Part shown: piece by piece, positions 7,218 through 15,555 of the stretch
Layout of the letters: the number at the start of each line of letters is the position of its first letter
Position numbering within the stretch: position 1 is the stretch's first letter
Assembly (NCBI GenBank): GCA_017469935.1
Contig: JAFUFL010000008.1
Span: forward strand, 1 to 64,000
Direction: 5' to 3'
Origin: Lachnospiraceae bacterium
GTDB taxonomy: Bacteria; Bacillota; Clostridia; Lachnospirales; Lachnospiraceae
DNA: 64,000 bases
Notes under the pieces: model-generated
What the model was told of the DNA's origin: nothing
The model's database searches: none
The model's input: only the letters and a program-made list of their open reading frames with translations
Program-made: the position numbers and the translations under genes

Positions 7218-8003
7218 ATGAATGAAGTGAATAAAACACTCTATATTCCACTGTATGGAAAATCAAAGGTGAGCAAGCAGGGGATTATCCTGAATGATCC
7301 CTCTGCTGAGAGGATATGGGAAGAAGAAGCTTTCCCAATTCGCGGTAAGTCCAGGTCAAAATGGCTTGCTTACAATATGGCCATGAGAGCCCGTGTTTTT
7401 GACGATTGGACAGAAAGAATGCTGCAGCGGAGGGGTGACGCGTTAGTGCTCCATATCGGGTGCGGACTTGACAGCAGATGTATGAGGGTAAAATCGCATC
7501 GTTCTGAATGGGTGGACTGTGACCTTCCGGACGTCATAGAGATCCGCAGGAAGTACTTTCAGGAAAATGAAACGTACCATATGATGGCCTTGGATGCGTC
7601 CAGACCTGCGCAGATTGGATTGCTCCCGGACTGTGATACAGCCATCGTTGTCCTTGAGGGACTCAGCATGTATCTGACAGAAAGCCAGGTACGGGGGGTA
7701 TTGCAAGCGCTTGACAAAAAGTATCGGGAACTTCATGTTTTGATGGATGTATATACTGAATTCGGTGCCAGGGCGTCAAAATATAAAAACCCTGTCAACG
7801 ATGTCGGCGTTTCTAAATTGTATGGGATCGATGATATCGAGAGCGTCACCGATGGACTTCGAGTCAGATTTGTAAAAGAGCATAGCTTTACTCCTGCTTC
7901 GCTGGTCAAAGAGCTTACGCCGGCAGACAGGGTGATTTTCAATCTGCTGTTTACGGGGAAGCTGTATCGAAAGATATACCGCCTGTATGAACTGAAGTCA
8001 TAA
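7218..8003 (+). CDS. class I SAM-dependent methyltransferase, leucine carboxyl methyltransferase-like
   Basis: A 261-residue protein of the LCMT/PPM1 fold. VLHIGCGLDSRCMRV is the glycine-rich SAM-binding loop, WVDCDLPDVIEIRRKYF the acidic second strand, and ALDASRP and VVLEGLSMYL the later strands typical of this family (the E-G-L-S-M-Y motif). Related enzymes methylate small polyketide or peptide carboxylates or have unknown substrates. The start at 7218 follows GAGG; a longer frame from 7149 begins within the terminator-promoter cassette. The gene stands alone between duplicated terminators and was probably acquired as a unit. Confidence 0.85.
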   Translation: MNEVNKTLYIPLYGKSKVSKQGIILNDPSAERIWEEEAFPIRGKSRSKWLAYNMAMRARVFDDWTERMLQRRGDALVLHIGCGLDSRCMRVKSHRSEWVDCDLPDVIEIRRKYFQENETYHMMALDASRPAQIGLLPDCDTAIVVLEGLSMYLTESQVRGVLQALDKKYRELHVLMDVYTEFGARASKYKNPVNDVGVSKLYGIDDIESVTDGLRVRFVKEHSFTPASLVKELTPADRVIFNLLFTGKLYRKIYRLYELKS

Positions 8004-8145
8004 CTCCTGGGTTTTCTAAACGAATTGATTAGTAGTATTATCCACAATTAGCCGTGACGTATCGGTTATTTCCAGACATATCCTGCAGTAGATGGAAAAC
8101 AGGGCCCTTACGGACATCCGTAAATAAGTACAAATTGTTGTTGCC

Positions 8146-8169
8146 AAATCATTGCAAATGTAATGATTT
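8146..8169. promoter_or_regulatory. inverted repeat upstream of relBE-like pair
   Basis: AAATCATT and AATGATTT are perfect arms around eight bases, 34 bases before the antitoxin start. This position and form fit an autoregulatory antitoxin operator. Confidence 0.55.
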
Positions 8170-8202
8170 AGCAGTATTCTTCTGTTAAAGGAGGAAGAAT
8201 AA

Positions 8203-8496
8203 ATGTCCAGTACTATACAGATACGTGTCGATGACGATCTTAAAACAAAGGCAGATGAACTGTTTAAGGAACTTGGCACAGATACAACTTCTGCCATCAG
8301 AATTTTTTTGGCACAAGCTGTTGCAAGCAACGGCTTCCCCTTTGAGATAAAAAGGGTACCGCGCAATCCGTATGTCGGCCTTGGTGAAGAAGAGCTGATG
8401 CACAAGCTGGAAACAGCAAGGAGCCATGCCGGCCAGGGAATGCTCCTGAGTGCTGATGATATGATCGATGAGCTGAGGGGAAAATATGGATTATGA
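8203..8496 (+). CDS. RelB/DinJ-family antitoxin
   Basis: A 97-residue antitoxin preceded by AAAGGAGG. The N-terminal IQIRVDDDLKTKADELFKEL followed by TTSAIRIFLAQAV is the ribbon-helix-helix DNA-binding domain of RelB/DinJ. The C-terminal part, rich in acidic residues, would wrap the toxin. It overlaps the toxin gene by 11 bases, ensuring coupled translation, and the complex would repress the promoter through the inverted repeat at 8146-8169. It is distinct from the second module at 16063. Confidence 0.9.
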   Translation: MSSTIQIRVDDDLKTKADELFKELGTDTTSAIRIFLAQAVASNGFPFEIKRVPRNPYVGLGEEELMHKLETARSHAGQGMLLSADDMIDELRGKYGL

Positions 8497-8800
8497 TGTT
8501 TTCGTAACGCCTGATGCCAAAGAAGATCTGGAAGGATTTATATACTATCTTTTGGTCGAAAAGAAAAGCAGGCAGGCAGCAAAGAATGTGCTGGATGATT
8601 TTGAGGCAACAAAACGAAGTCTGGCGACAGTAGCCGGTAGTATCAAGCTCTGTGACAACCCAAGATTGAAAGATCTTGGGTATAGAAGAATCAATTTTTT
8701 GTCCCATAGGTACTTTATGTTATTTCGAATCGAGGGCAATCAGGTAATCATAGATAGTATATTCCATGAGTTGCAGGATTACGAAAGAACGATGTTCTGA
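8486..8800 (+). CDS. RelE/ParE-superfamily toxin
   Basis: A 104-residue protein starting MDYDVFVTPDAKEDLEGFIY, the usual first strand and helix of RelE/ParE toxins. LKDLGYRRINFLSHRYFMLF and QVIIDSIFHELQDYE are the central sheet and final strand. RelE-like members cleave ribosome-bound mRNA whereas ParE-like members poison gyrase; the type cannot be settled here. ATG 8486 lies inside the antitoxin gene. A terminator follows at 8817. Confidence 0.88.
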   Translation: MDYDVFVTPDAKEDLEGFIYYLLVEKKSRQAAKNVLDDFEATKRSLATVAGSIKLCDNPRLKDLGYRRINFLSHRYFMLFRIEGNQVIIDSIFHELQDYERTMF

Positions 8801-8816
8801 GTGCAGGAATGGAGCA

Positions 8817-8850
8817 GCGCTCATCGCCATAATGGCGGTGGGCGCTTTTT
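8817..8850 (+). terminator. intrinsic terminator, copy 2 of a duplicated cassette
   Basis: GCGCTCATCGCCATAATGGC with GCGGTGGGCGC and five T. It differs from 7109-7143 at one stem base and in the T tract, and like it is followed by a TATGGTA-ATGGAGCGG segment. Confidence 0.85.
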
Positions 8851-8947
8851 CTGTTTATGGTATTATGGAGCGGGACCATGGAAAGAAATCGGTCAAATGA
8901 AAACATGACCACACACGAATTGGGATTTAGAGGAGACTGTACTGTTA

Positions 8948-9327
8948 ATGCAAGCAAAGGAATTTGGAAAAGAACATGACCGGAAGATCGTATTGATTCC
9001 CGGTAATATGATGAGCTGGCGTCAGTTTAAAAATGTTATTCCAATACTGGAGAAGGATTTTCATGTAATCGCAGTCAGCACTGACGGATATGATGAAAAG
9101 ACCGAATTTACCACTACAGAGAAATCGGCAGAGAGTATCGAAAAGTATATAGCGGATAATCTTGATGGCATGAAGCAAAAGAGCCGAATATGAAGAAGGC
9201 TTTAGAGAAACTGAGAAGAGCATTTCCGGCGGCAGAGGATCATCCCTTTGAAGGAATGGGACACGGAGATATAATCGGTCATCCGGAGATTATGGCTGAG
9301 GAAATCAAGAAGTTCATCGAAAGATAA
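8948..9327 (+). pseudogene. alpha/beta hydrolase with internal deletion
   Basis: The first part (8948-9180) reads RKIVLIPGNMMSWRQFKNVI and then FHVIAVSTDGYDE, the opening strands and oxyanion region of a small alpha/beta hydrolase. The reading then changes frame to EPNMKKALEKLRRAFPAAED and GMGHGDIIGHPEIMAEEIKK, which is the family's C-terminus with the catalytic histidine. The middle, including the nucleophile elbow G-x-S-x-G, is missing, roughly 130 residues from family length. The protein cannot be active. Confidence 0.75.
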
Positions 9328-9443
9328 ATTCCAGTATGCCGACCAGCTTATAGCCCCTTTACACCCCAGGCCGCCTAAAGTCACGCAATGGCACCAGTAG
9401 TAAAACATACGAACCTTCTAGTGTGATTGATGATTGGACTCGA

Positions 9444-9480
9444 TTTACTTACTAAAATTTGGGAAAATATAGTAAGTAAA
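9444..9480. promoter_or_regulatory. inverted repeat before Fic remnant
   Basis: TTTACTTACTA (9444-9454) and TAGTAAGTAAA (9470-9480) are perfect 11-base arms around 15 bases. It lies just before the ribosome binding site of the Fic stub and probably was its operator. Confidence 0.5.
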
Positions 9481-9492
9481 TGGGGAGGACAT

Positions 9493-9543
9493 ATGAGAGC
9501 ATTTGATTACAGCTTTTTGAAAAATCAGATACCAGATACATAA
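9493..9543 (+). pseudogene. Fic-family N-terminal stub
   Basis: ATG 9493 after GGGGAGG opens MRAFDYSFLKNQIPDT and stops. I recognise MRAFDYSFLKN as the start of Fic/DOC AMP-transferase-fold proteins of this group of bacteria. The remainder of about 350 residues is absent. Bases 9544-9749 hold no other gene that I can see. Confidence 0.5.
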
Positions 9544-9749
9544 GGATATGATTTCTGATGATCCGGACGCCCAGATAGAACCGACTAACAGCGCCGAAGA
9601 ACAGGATACTTGAGAAAGATACTACACTGGAGGAAGGACAATGAGACCAATTTGACGGATCGTCTGCTGTTGCATGTAAAAGGGTAACATCACAAATTGT
9701 GATACGGTTGCATTACAAGAGAAAATCAGGCATTAAAAAGGAGGAGCTA

Positions 9750-10037
9750 ATGAGTTTTGATAATTTTTTGAGCTATCTGCAGCAATTGTTAACTATGGTA
9801 AGTCCCGAGAATCCGCATTCAATCGCGTTAGCTAAAACGGCCTTGTCTAATACAATTATGCTTGCGCATGAATCCGGGAAAGTCGATAGTATGACTTTCA
9901 GGTCCATGAAAAGGGCCGAGCAGCTTTTTGATTTTCTTGTAAATCATGCTGATGATTTTAAAGGTGTTCCGGGAGACTTTACAGGGAACAAGCATAAGAG
10001 AACGAAACTTGCACATATAATACAGCCCGGGTGCTGA
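9750..10037 (+). CDS. hypothetical protein, 95 residues
   Basis: ATG 9750 follows AAGGAGGAG. The protein starts MSFDNFLSYLQQLLTMVSPE and is predicted mostly helical (SIALAKTALSNTIMLAHESG), ending basic. Its stop overlaps the region of the next gene's TTG start, so the two are probably translated together. No family recognised; it could be an accessory or substrate of the radical SAM protein that follows, but it lacks an obvious precursor-peptide tail. Confidence 0.5.
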   Translation: MSFDNFLSYLQQLLTMVSPENPHSIALAKTALSNTIMLAHESGKVDSMTFRSMKRAEQLFDFLVNHADDFKGVPGDFTGNKHKRTKLAHIIQPGC

Positions 10038-10041
10038 TGCA

Positions 10042-10941
10042 TTGAAAACAATCAGAATCGGTGGAGTTCCACTTTTAGTAAAAGATTATTATTGCTCGCA
10101 GGACGAGACATATATAGAGAAAAAAGACGGGAAACTATGGCTGTATGTAAATGTATCAGCACTGTGCCCGTGTTCGTGCCCGTTTTGTGTAAATCCATGC
10201 CGTCGAACGGGAGAAAACCCGTTTGATCTGTTGAGATATCGCGATATTTTGACGCAGATCAAGGATGCTGTCTACGGAGTCTCATTTACCGGAGGTGAGC
10301 CTCTGTTATTTCCGGAGCTGCTGGGAGAAGCAATCAAGACCACGAATGAAATCATGGGGCCGGATGTAGAACTTGATCTGGCGACATGCGGTATTGGTCT
10401 GGAGAGATTTCTGAATCTGCAGGCATCTGACCTTCTGTACAGTATTCACATCAGCAGGCATTTGGTCAATGACGATGCAAACCGAGAGCTCATGGGGGCT
10501 GCTACCCCTGATGTTACAGAACTGAACTCCATGATCAGGAATATGCGGGAGCCCGGGAGAGTGGTGCTCAACTGTGTTCTGCACAGAGACGGCGTGCACA
10601 CATCCGAGGGCATGGCAGAATACTTGGAAATGGCGGCGGAAATTGGAGTGACGAATACTGCGTTTATCGGGCTGATCAAAGCGAACAGCTTTTGCCTGGA
10701 ACAGTACATTGATCCGGAGGAACTGCACCCGGAGAAGGGTGCGCGGTTTCGAGTATGGAATCACTTTCATGACCATTCGTATTGTAATTGCAGCAGCGGA
10801 GATTATAAAGCATCGGCCGGTTATGTGCGTTATTACTATCGAATACGGGGGGCCGCAGCGGCGCCATATGCGAGGCAGCTGGTATATACAGAGGATAATA
10901 AACTGCTGGCCGGATTTGGGGGAGAAGTACTCTTTAACTGA
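10042..10941 (+). CDS. radical SAM protein
   Basis: A 299-residue protein starting at TTG 10042. The cluster-binding motif C-x3-C-x2-C is seen in LCPCSCPFCVNPC (residues about 42-54) and the SAM-binding GGEPLLF follows about 35 residues later. Other strands (LDLATCGIGL, SIHISRHL) fit a partial TIM barrel. After residue 230 there is a small region with HDHSYCNCSSGDYKAS, whose cysteines might bind a second metal site. It lies before pnuC and nadR, 63 bases away, so it may act in the same transcript, but no NAD-related radical SAM reaction can be named. TTG start and weak ribosome site suggest coupling to the upstream gene. Confidence 0.8.
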   Translation: MKTIRIGGVPLLVKDYYCSQDETYIEKKDGKLWLYVNVSALCPCSCPFCVNPCRRTGENPFDLLRYRDILTQIKDAVYGVSFTGGEPLLFPELLGEAIKTTNEIMGPDVELDLATCGIGLERFLNLQASDLLYSIHISRHLVNDDANRELMGAATPDVTELNSMIRNMREPGRVVLNCVLHRDGVHTSEGMAEYLEMAAEIGVTNTAFIGLIKANSFCLEQYIDPEELHPEKGARFRVWNHFHDHSYCNCSSGDYKASAGYVRYYYRIRGAAAAPYARQLVYTEDNKLLAGFGGEVLFN

Positions 10942-11003
10942 TATTTAATCGAACTCTTGGCAATGCTGCGTACATCGGCCTTGCGCTTTTTTGGAGGTTC
11001 AAC

Positions 11004-11699
11004 ATGACATTTAAGGACTTTATTAAAAATGAACTGTCCGGATGGAAAAAGTGGGAAATATTATGGCTGGTTTTGGCTTGTGCGATCATCACGGGGTTAT
11101 CGATCTACTGGCATGATTCCTTGATGGGGATCATTTCTGCGACGACCGGTGTTGCATGTGTCGTCTGCACAGGAAAAGGAAAGTTGAGCGCCTACATATT
11201 TGGGCTGATAAATGTTGTATTGTATGCGATTATCTCTTTTCGTGCAAAATATTATGGCGAAGTTATGTTGAACGCATTGTATTATGCACCGATGCAATTC
11301 TACGGATTTTTGGTCTGGAGCAGGCACATGAATCAGGAGACGCACGAAGTGGAGAAGAAGCGGATGGACGGCAGAGGGCGGATCCTTCTGACAATGGCCA
11401 TTGGCGCGGGAACTTTGCTTTATGGACTGGTCCTGCGGGCATTGGGCGGCGAGCTGCCGTTTGTAGATTCCCTGAGTACGGTTGCATCGGTAGCTGCAAT
11501 GATCATTTCCGTATGGATGTATATGGAACAATGGGCCATCTGGATCGTTGTGGATGTTGTGACGGTTGCGATGTGGGCGTGGGCGTTTATGCATGGAAAC
11601 GAAAGCATTGCCACACTGCTTATGTGGGTGGTGTATCTTATCAACGCAGTCATTATGCATATAAAGTGGTCAAGGGAGGCAAATAAAAATGCGGTATAA
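11004..11699 (+). CDS. pnuC: PnuC-type nicotinamide riboside transporter
   Basis: A 231-residue membrane protein with about seven hydrophobic segments, beginning WEILWLVLACAIITGLSIYW. The string GKGKLSAYIFGLINVVLYAI is characteristic of PnuC facilitators, as are the YAPMQFYGFLVW segment and the last helices. PnuC lets nicotinamide riboside (or a related NAD precursor) into the cell, where phosphorylation traps it. GGAGG precedes the start. It overlaps nadR by 11 bases, making the salvage function of the pair clear. Confidence 0.93.
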   Translation: MTFKDFIKNELSGWKKWEILWLVLACAIITGLSIYWHDSLMGIISATTGVACVVCTGKGKLSAYIFGLINVVLYAIISFRAKYYGEVMLNALYYAPMQFYGFLVWSRHMNQETHEVEKKRMDGRGRILLTMAIGAGTLLYGLVLRALGGELPFVDSLSTVASVAAMIISVWMYMEQWAIWIVVDVVTVAMWAWAFMHGNESIATLLMWVVYLINAVIMHIKWSREANKNAV

Positions 11700-12717
11700 G
11701 ACGGGAATGTATGGCGGCTCTTTTGATCCATTGCACATTGGTCACCTGAACTGCATAATTCAGGCAGCTTCAATGTGTGAGGAACTGTATGTGGTACTGA
11801 GTTATTCCCGAGAGAGGGATCATGTTCCGATGGAGATCCGTTTCCGATGGATTTATAACAGTTTCCTGCATATGCAAAATGTTCATATAGTCACACTGGA
11901 AGATAATTATCACAGTAAAGCCGAATACGACTCCAGTGAAAGCGCATGGAAAACCGGAAGAGATTATGTGGTCGGTCAGATCGGGCGTCCGGTGGATGTG
12001 GTCTTTTGCGGATCGGATTACATGGGTACGCAGCGCTATGAGAAGCTGTATGGTTGTGAAGTGGTATATTTTGACAGAGAACTGGTTCCTGTAAGTGCGA
12101 CGCAGATTCGCAGTAATCCCTTCCAATATTGGGAGTACATTCCGACTATCTGCAGACCCTATTATGTCAAAAAAGTACTTCTGATCGGCGGTGAGAGCAC
12201 AGGAAAGAGCACGCTTACACAAAATCTTGCACTGGCGTACAATACGAATTTCGTTGAGGAAGTAGGCAGGGAAGTATGTGATCGGGCCGGCGGCATTGAA
12301 GAGATGATGATAGAAGAAGATTTCCAGGAGATTCTGCTGCGCCACAAATTGAAGGAGCTTGAGGCGCTTAAGAGCAGCAATCGGGTACTGTTTGTGGATA
12401 CGGACGCGCTGATTACAAAGTTTTTCTCGCACTTCCTTCTGACGGATCCGGATTCAATACGCCGGAATGATATGCTGGCAGACGCCATCACAGGGATTAA
12501 TAAGTTCGATCTGATCCTCTTCTTGGAGCCGACAGTCGAGTTCGTTCAGGACGGAACGCGCAATGAGAAAATAAGAGAGAATCGGGAGATGTACAGCAGG
12601 CAGATTAAAGACCTGTTTGATAAAGCAGGTATGCAGTATCACTGTATTGGCGGGGATTATCAGAATAGATTTGTGAGGGCGAAAGAACTGGTGGATTCAT
12701 TAATCTGCGGCCGGTAA
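11689..12717 (+). CDS. nadR: NadR-like bifunctional NMN adenylyltransferase / nicotinamide riboside kinase
   Basis: A 342-residue protein. Residues 1-150 form a nucleotidyltransferase domain (GGSFDPLHIGHLNCI, with the H-x-G-H motif, and PVSATQIRSNPFQYWEYI). Residues 160-340 form a kinase with P-loop GGESTGKST. NadR phosphorylates nicotinamide riboside brought in by PnuC and adenylates the product to NAD. The N-terminal HTH repressor domain of enterobacterial NadR is absent, so this version is enzymatic only. The gene overlaps pnuC by 11 bases. Confidence 0.93.
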   Translation: MRYKTGMYGGSFDPLHIGHLNCIIQAASMCEELYVVLSYSRERDHVPMEIRFRWIYNSFLHMQNVHIVTLEDNYHSKAEYDSSESAWKTGRDYVVGQIGRPVDVVFCGSDYMGTQRYEKLYGCEVVYFDRELVPVSATQIRSNPFQYWEYIPTICRPYYVKKVLLIGGESTGKSTLTQNLALAYNTNFVEEVGREVCDRAGGIEEMMIEEDFQEILLRHKLKELEALKSSNRVLFVDTDALITKFFSHFLLTDPDSIRRNDMLADAITGINKFDLILFLEPTVEFVQDGTRNEKIRENREMYSRQIKDLFDKAGMQYHCIGGDYQNRFVRAKELVDSLICGR

Positions 12718-12859
12718 ATACGTTAAGCTCATCTTTGGAAAAAAGAGAGTCCGGGGCGGATGCAGAAATCTCATGTTGGCCATGAACAGGAAAGGCGGTT
12801 TCTACGGTCCGTATTCTTTTTCAGGGTCAAAAACCGGACGATTCACAAAGGAGGAGAAC

Positions 12860-14254
12860 ATGAAAGAGCTCATATGTACATTTTACCGTCCCGAAAAAGT
12901 CAATATCAATGAATTCTGCGGGATAATCACAAAGCTGGAAGATGACCTGGACACCCTCTGTAACGAAAACATTGATGCATCTGATATCTGTGAATATGTA
13001 TACCGGTTAGCCGGTTATGCCAGACCCCTGAAGAGAGACCCAAAGATGTATTTTCTCGGCCTTGATGAGCCGGAGAATATGCCCGGTGATGCCAGAGTAG
13101 ACTTTTTCTACAGGCCCACCTATCTCGGTGCCGCCATTATGATTCGTTCTGTGATGCTGCATCCGGAGCTGCTTAACGCCGCAGACAGATATGGCGCTGC
13201 TGTAAAAATAACGTTGCCCGGCATACTCCTTGGTTGCACCGGAAGAGAATTTTCCGGACACGGATATGACTGGCTCAAGGGATTGATCGAAACACTCACT
13301 ATTTTCACAAAAGCCGGAACGGCACAGTTTGTTGAAAAATATCCGTATATCTGTAATGAGTTTTCCGACCTGTACATCTCATCGATGAACATGATCGAGA
13401 AGAGAGTCTGTGCGGATACAGTTAAGAATCAATGGGGCGAGGACTACACGAAAGAAGCTCAGCTATTACTAAAGGATTATCACGGAGAGGCTTCCGCCTC
13501 TTCCGAAAGCAGCTCTCAGGAAGAAAAACCTTCCTGTGTCTGGTATGCGTCCTATGGATCCAATATCAACAGCACAAGATTTCAGGAGTACCTGGATTCC
13601 TGCGGCGGAGATGTCAGCACAACTGAAAGCAAGCCATTCCTGACACACGGAACGCTGTATTTTGCCGCAAGTTCCGAAAGATGGGGAATAGGAATGGGAG
13701 TCGCATTCTTTGATGAAGAAAGCGAAGGGACGGTTTTAACAAGGATTTACAAAGTCAGCCATGAGCAGATCCTCTCCATCCAGTCCCAGGAAGGATCAAA
13801 ATATTGCCGCAGTCTCATGCTGGGGATTGTTGACGGGCTGCCAGTTTATACGTTCACCTCTCCTGAGAAGAGAGATGATCTGAACGCTCCCTCCGCGGAT
13901 TATGTTCGTACGATCCTGACAGGACTGAAGGAAGCTTATCCCGGAGTTTCTGAAACAGTTCTGCTCTCCTACCTGATCAAGCACGGAGCGCTCAATGACA
14001 ACGCCCGCAAAGTACTCACGTATATCCGGAGGGCACCTCACGCGGTGAAGTTGGGCAAAATTGCAGAACAGGAGGATTGTCCCGATATTGATGAGGCAAC
14101 CGCCGCTATACAGTTCCTTCTCGGTATTGGCCTGATTAAACAGGATTCCAGGAGCATAAGAGCGGGACATAGCAAGGAAGACCTTGATGCATTGTTTTAC
14201 ACGGTGCAGGAGAAGCGGGATATGATTGATCAGGTCGTTTTCAATGTGATCTAA
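12860..14254 (+). CDS. two-domain protein with gamma-glutamylcyclotransferase-like fold
   Basis: A 464-residue protein started by AAAGGAGGAG at 12847-12856. Residues 1-205 form a helical unknown domain (KLEDDLDTLCNENIDASDIC, RPTYLGAAIMIRSVMLHPEL). A short serine/glutamate linker follows, then about residues 230-370 contain WYASYGSNINSTRFQEYL, the signature start of the GGCT-like (cyclotransferase, BtrG/AIG2) fold. The C-terminal 90 residues look like a winged helix (LTYIRRAPHAVKLGKIAEQE). The likely reaction type is removal of gamma-glutamyl groups or a related cyclisation, but the substrate is unknown. The next gene begins 18 bases downstream. Confidence 0.65.
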   Translation: MKELICTFYRPEKVNINEFCGIITKLEDDLDTLCNENIDASDICEYVYRLAGYARPLKRDPKMYFLGLDEPENMPGDARVDFFYRPTYLGAAIMIRSVMLHPELLNAADRYGAAVKITLPGILLGCTGREFSGHGYDWLKGLIETLTIFTKAGTAQFVEKYPYICNEFSDLYISSMNMIEKRVCADTVKNQWGEDYTKEAQLLLKDYHGEASASSESSSQEEKPSCVWYASYGSNINSTRFQEYLDSCGGDVSTTESKPFLTHGTLYFAASSERWGIGMGVAFFDEESEGTVLTRIYKVSHEQILSIQSQEGSKYCRSLMLGIVDGLPVYTFTSPEKRDDLNAPSADYVRTILTGLKEAYPGVSETVLLSYLIKHGALNDNARKVLTYIRRAPHAVKLGKIAEQEDCPDIDEATAAIQFLLGIGLIKQDSRSIRAGHSKEDLDALFYTVQEKRDMIDQVVFNVI

Positions 14255-14272
14255 ACAGGGAAAATAATAAAC

Positions 14273-14734
14273 ATGATACCGGATTCTTTCTACATCAATA
14301 ATCATATGACGGCATCGCTGGAGCATTGTCTTCAGATCTGCGATACTTACGAGGATTTTGAGAAGAATTTCTCCACGGAGTTTCTGGATGAGGACGGGAG
14401 AGTAGGAGTGTACCTCGGGAACCTTCTGTTCAAATATGACAAGAAGGCCTCCGTCGTATCCTTTGACGCCCACCTGAATCCTTCTTATGTGGGAAACATC
14501 ATTAATTTTAATAAGAACAATCCGTCACGGGACGCCCTGATCTGCATCGCGTTCGCGCTGGGAGCCACGGAAGAGGAGCTCCGATACCTCCTTAAGTACA
14601 CCGGCCACGCGCCACTGTACGTCCGCAGGAAGAGGGATGTGATCATCTGGTTCGGGATCATGAAAGGGGAAAGCCTGGAAACGGTAAATGACAATTTGCT
14701 CGCTCGTGGGCTCAAGCCGCTTTACAAGGAATAG
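14273..14734 (+). CDS. HTH protein of the small regulator type
   Basis: A 153-residue protein. The centre reads LNPSYVGNIINFNKNNPSRD followed by ALICIAFALGATEEELRYLL, a Cro/C1-like helix-turn-helix in which the recognition helix is followed by a helical bundle. The C-terminus KRDVIIWFGIMKGESLETVN matches a domain I know from proteins encoded beside clostridial protein kinases. It has no clear ribosome binding site and lies 18 bases after the GGCT-like gene, so it is likely its operon partner, perhaps a regulator of it. Confidence 0.55.
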   Translation: MIPDSFYINNHMTASLEHCLQICDTYEDFEKNFSTEFLDEDGRVGVYLGNLLFKYDKKASVVSFDAHLNPSYVGNIINFNKNNPSRDALICIAFALGATEEELRYLLKYTGHAPLYVRRKRDVIIWFGIMKGESLETVNDNLLARGLKPLYKE

Positions 14735-15049
14735 CGGTACAGCTGAAAACTGCTACTGCCGGTAGGAGACGAACTCCATGCCTTTCCTCTACAATTGGGA
14801 CATAACAAAGAAACAAAAATCCCAATTGACAGGAGGAAAGACGGATGACAAATACTATTTAATGCAATTAAATCCTATCAGGAGCCCCGCGAGAGACAAG
14901 CTCGAAGACCGCACAGCAATCTGCCCGGCACGACAAACCCGGCGTAAGGTGCTAACGCTTGATCGATGGGGTATAAAAAAGATCAATTCTTGCAGCACCC
15001 TTCGATTTGATTTGGAGGGTGCTGTTTTAGTGCGGGGCAATGGCCCGTG
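14735..15049. other. intergenic stretch with inverted repeat and terminator
   Basis: No gene visible. AATTGGGA (14793-14800) and TCCCAATT (14820-14827) form an inverted repeat. A purine-rich ribosome-site-like AGGAGGAAAG follows at about 14831, but the frame after it does not resemble protein. A terminator lies at 14993-15028. Confidence 0.5.
14993..15028 (+). terminator. intrinsic terminator
   Basis: CAGCACCCT and AGGGTGCTG pair around 14 bases and are followed by TTTT. Confidence 0.7.
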
Positions 15050-15397
15050 TCATAAAGCAGCTCCCTGCAGGCGGCCCATGGAATCAATAAAAACACTTTT
15101 GTCATCAATGTAAAGATCACAGGTGATCTTCCTGCTGTTATTTCCGTATAGCTCGACGATTTCCGGAAGATTGTCGTTGACAGCATCAAAAGTAAGGCCC
15201 TGCTCATGACACCATTTAGTAGCGTCAGTGAGAGCCTTTCCTGAGCGACAAGTCCAGAGAATCAGCTTGTTTCCGGCCGCTTTCTCCTGCAAAAGATAAT
15301 CAATAAGCATCGTATTTGGCTCTCCAAGCTCCGGCCAGTTACTGTAACAGAGCGTTCCGTCAAAATCAACAGCTATGATCTTATAATTGTGATCCAT
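15050..15397 (-). CDS. HAD-superfamily small hydrolase, candidate SOS gene
   Basis: A 115-residue protein starting MDHNYKIIAVDFDGTLCYSN: the DFDGT motif is HAD motif I. ILWTCRSGKALTDATKWCHE carries the motif II serine/threonine region and LYIDDKSVF the terminal acidic motif. Such short cap-less HAD proteins are frequent in phages and bacteria and act as nucleotide or sugar phosphatases. The promoter carries a LexA-type box right after the TATAAT, so expression probably rises on DNA damage. The start follows a GGGGG-rich segment. Confidence 0.8.
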   Translation of the reverse strand: MDHNYKIIAVDFDGTLCYSNWPELGEPNTMLIDYLLQEKAAGNKLILWTCRSGKALTDATKWCHEQGLTFDAVNDNLPEIVELYGNNSRKITCDLYIDDKSVFIDSMGRLQGAAL

Positions 15398-15433
15398 ATG
15401 CACCCCCGCACTTATTGTCATATACCAGTTTTG

Positions 15434-15447
15434 CGAACGTTTGTTCT
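15434..15447 (-). promoter_or_regulatory. LexA (SOS) box in the HAD gene promoter
   Basis: On the minus strand AGAACAAACGTTCG contains GAACAAACGTTC, a full match to the Gram-positive LexA core GAAC-R-N-R-Y-GTTC. The TATAAT at 15457-15452 (minus) lies five bases before it, so a bound repressor would block RNA polymerase. Confidence 0.6.
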
Positions 15448-15555
15448 GCAAATTATATATTACATCACCAGAACATATGTATCAATCGAACGAATTATTA
15501 AATATTAAAGAATACTTCTGTCCAAAAAACAAATAGTTGAGAAAAGGAGAATGGC

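Noticed and set aside
10945..11003. Possible riboswitch before pnuC
   Set aside because: The gap is only about 60 bases with a weak stem and T run; no match to NAD or preQ1 riboswitch layouts could be made by eye.
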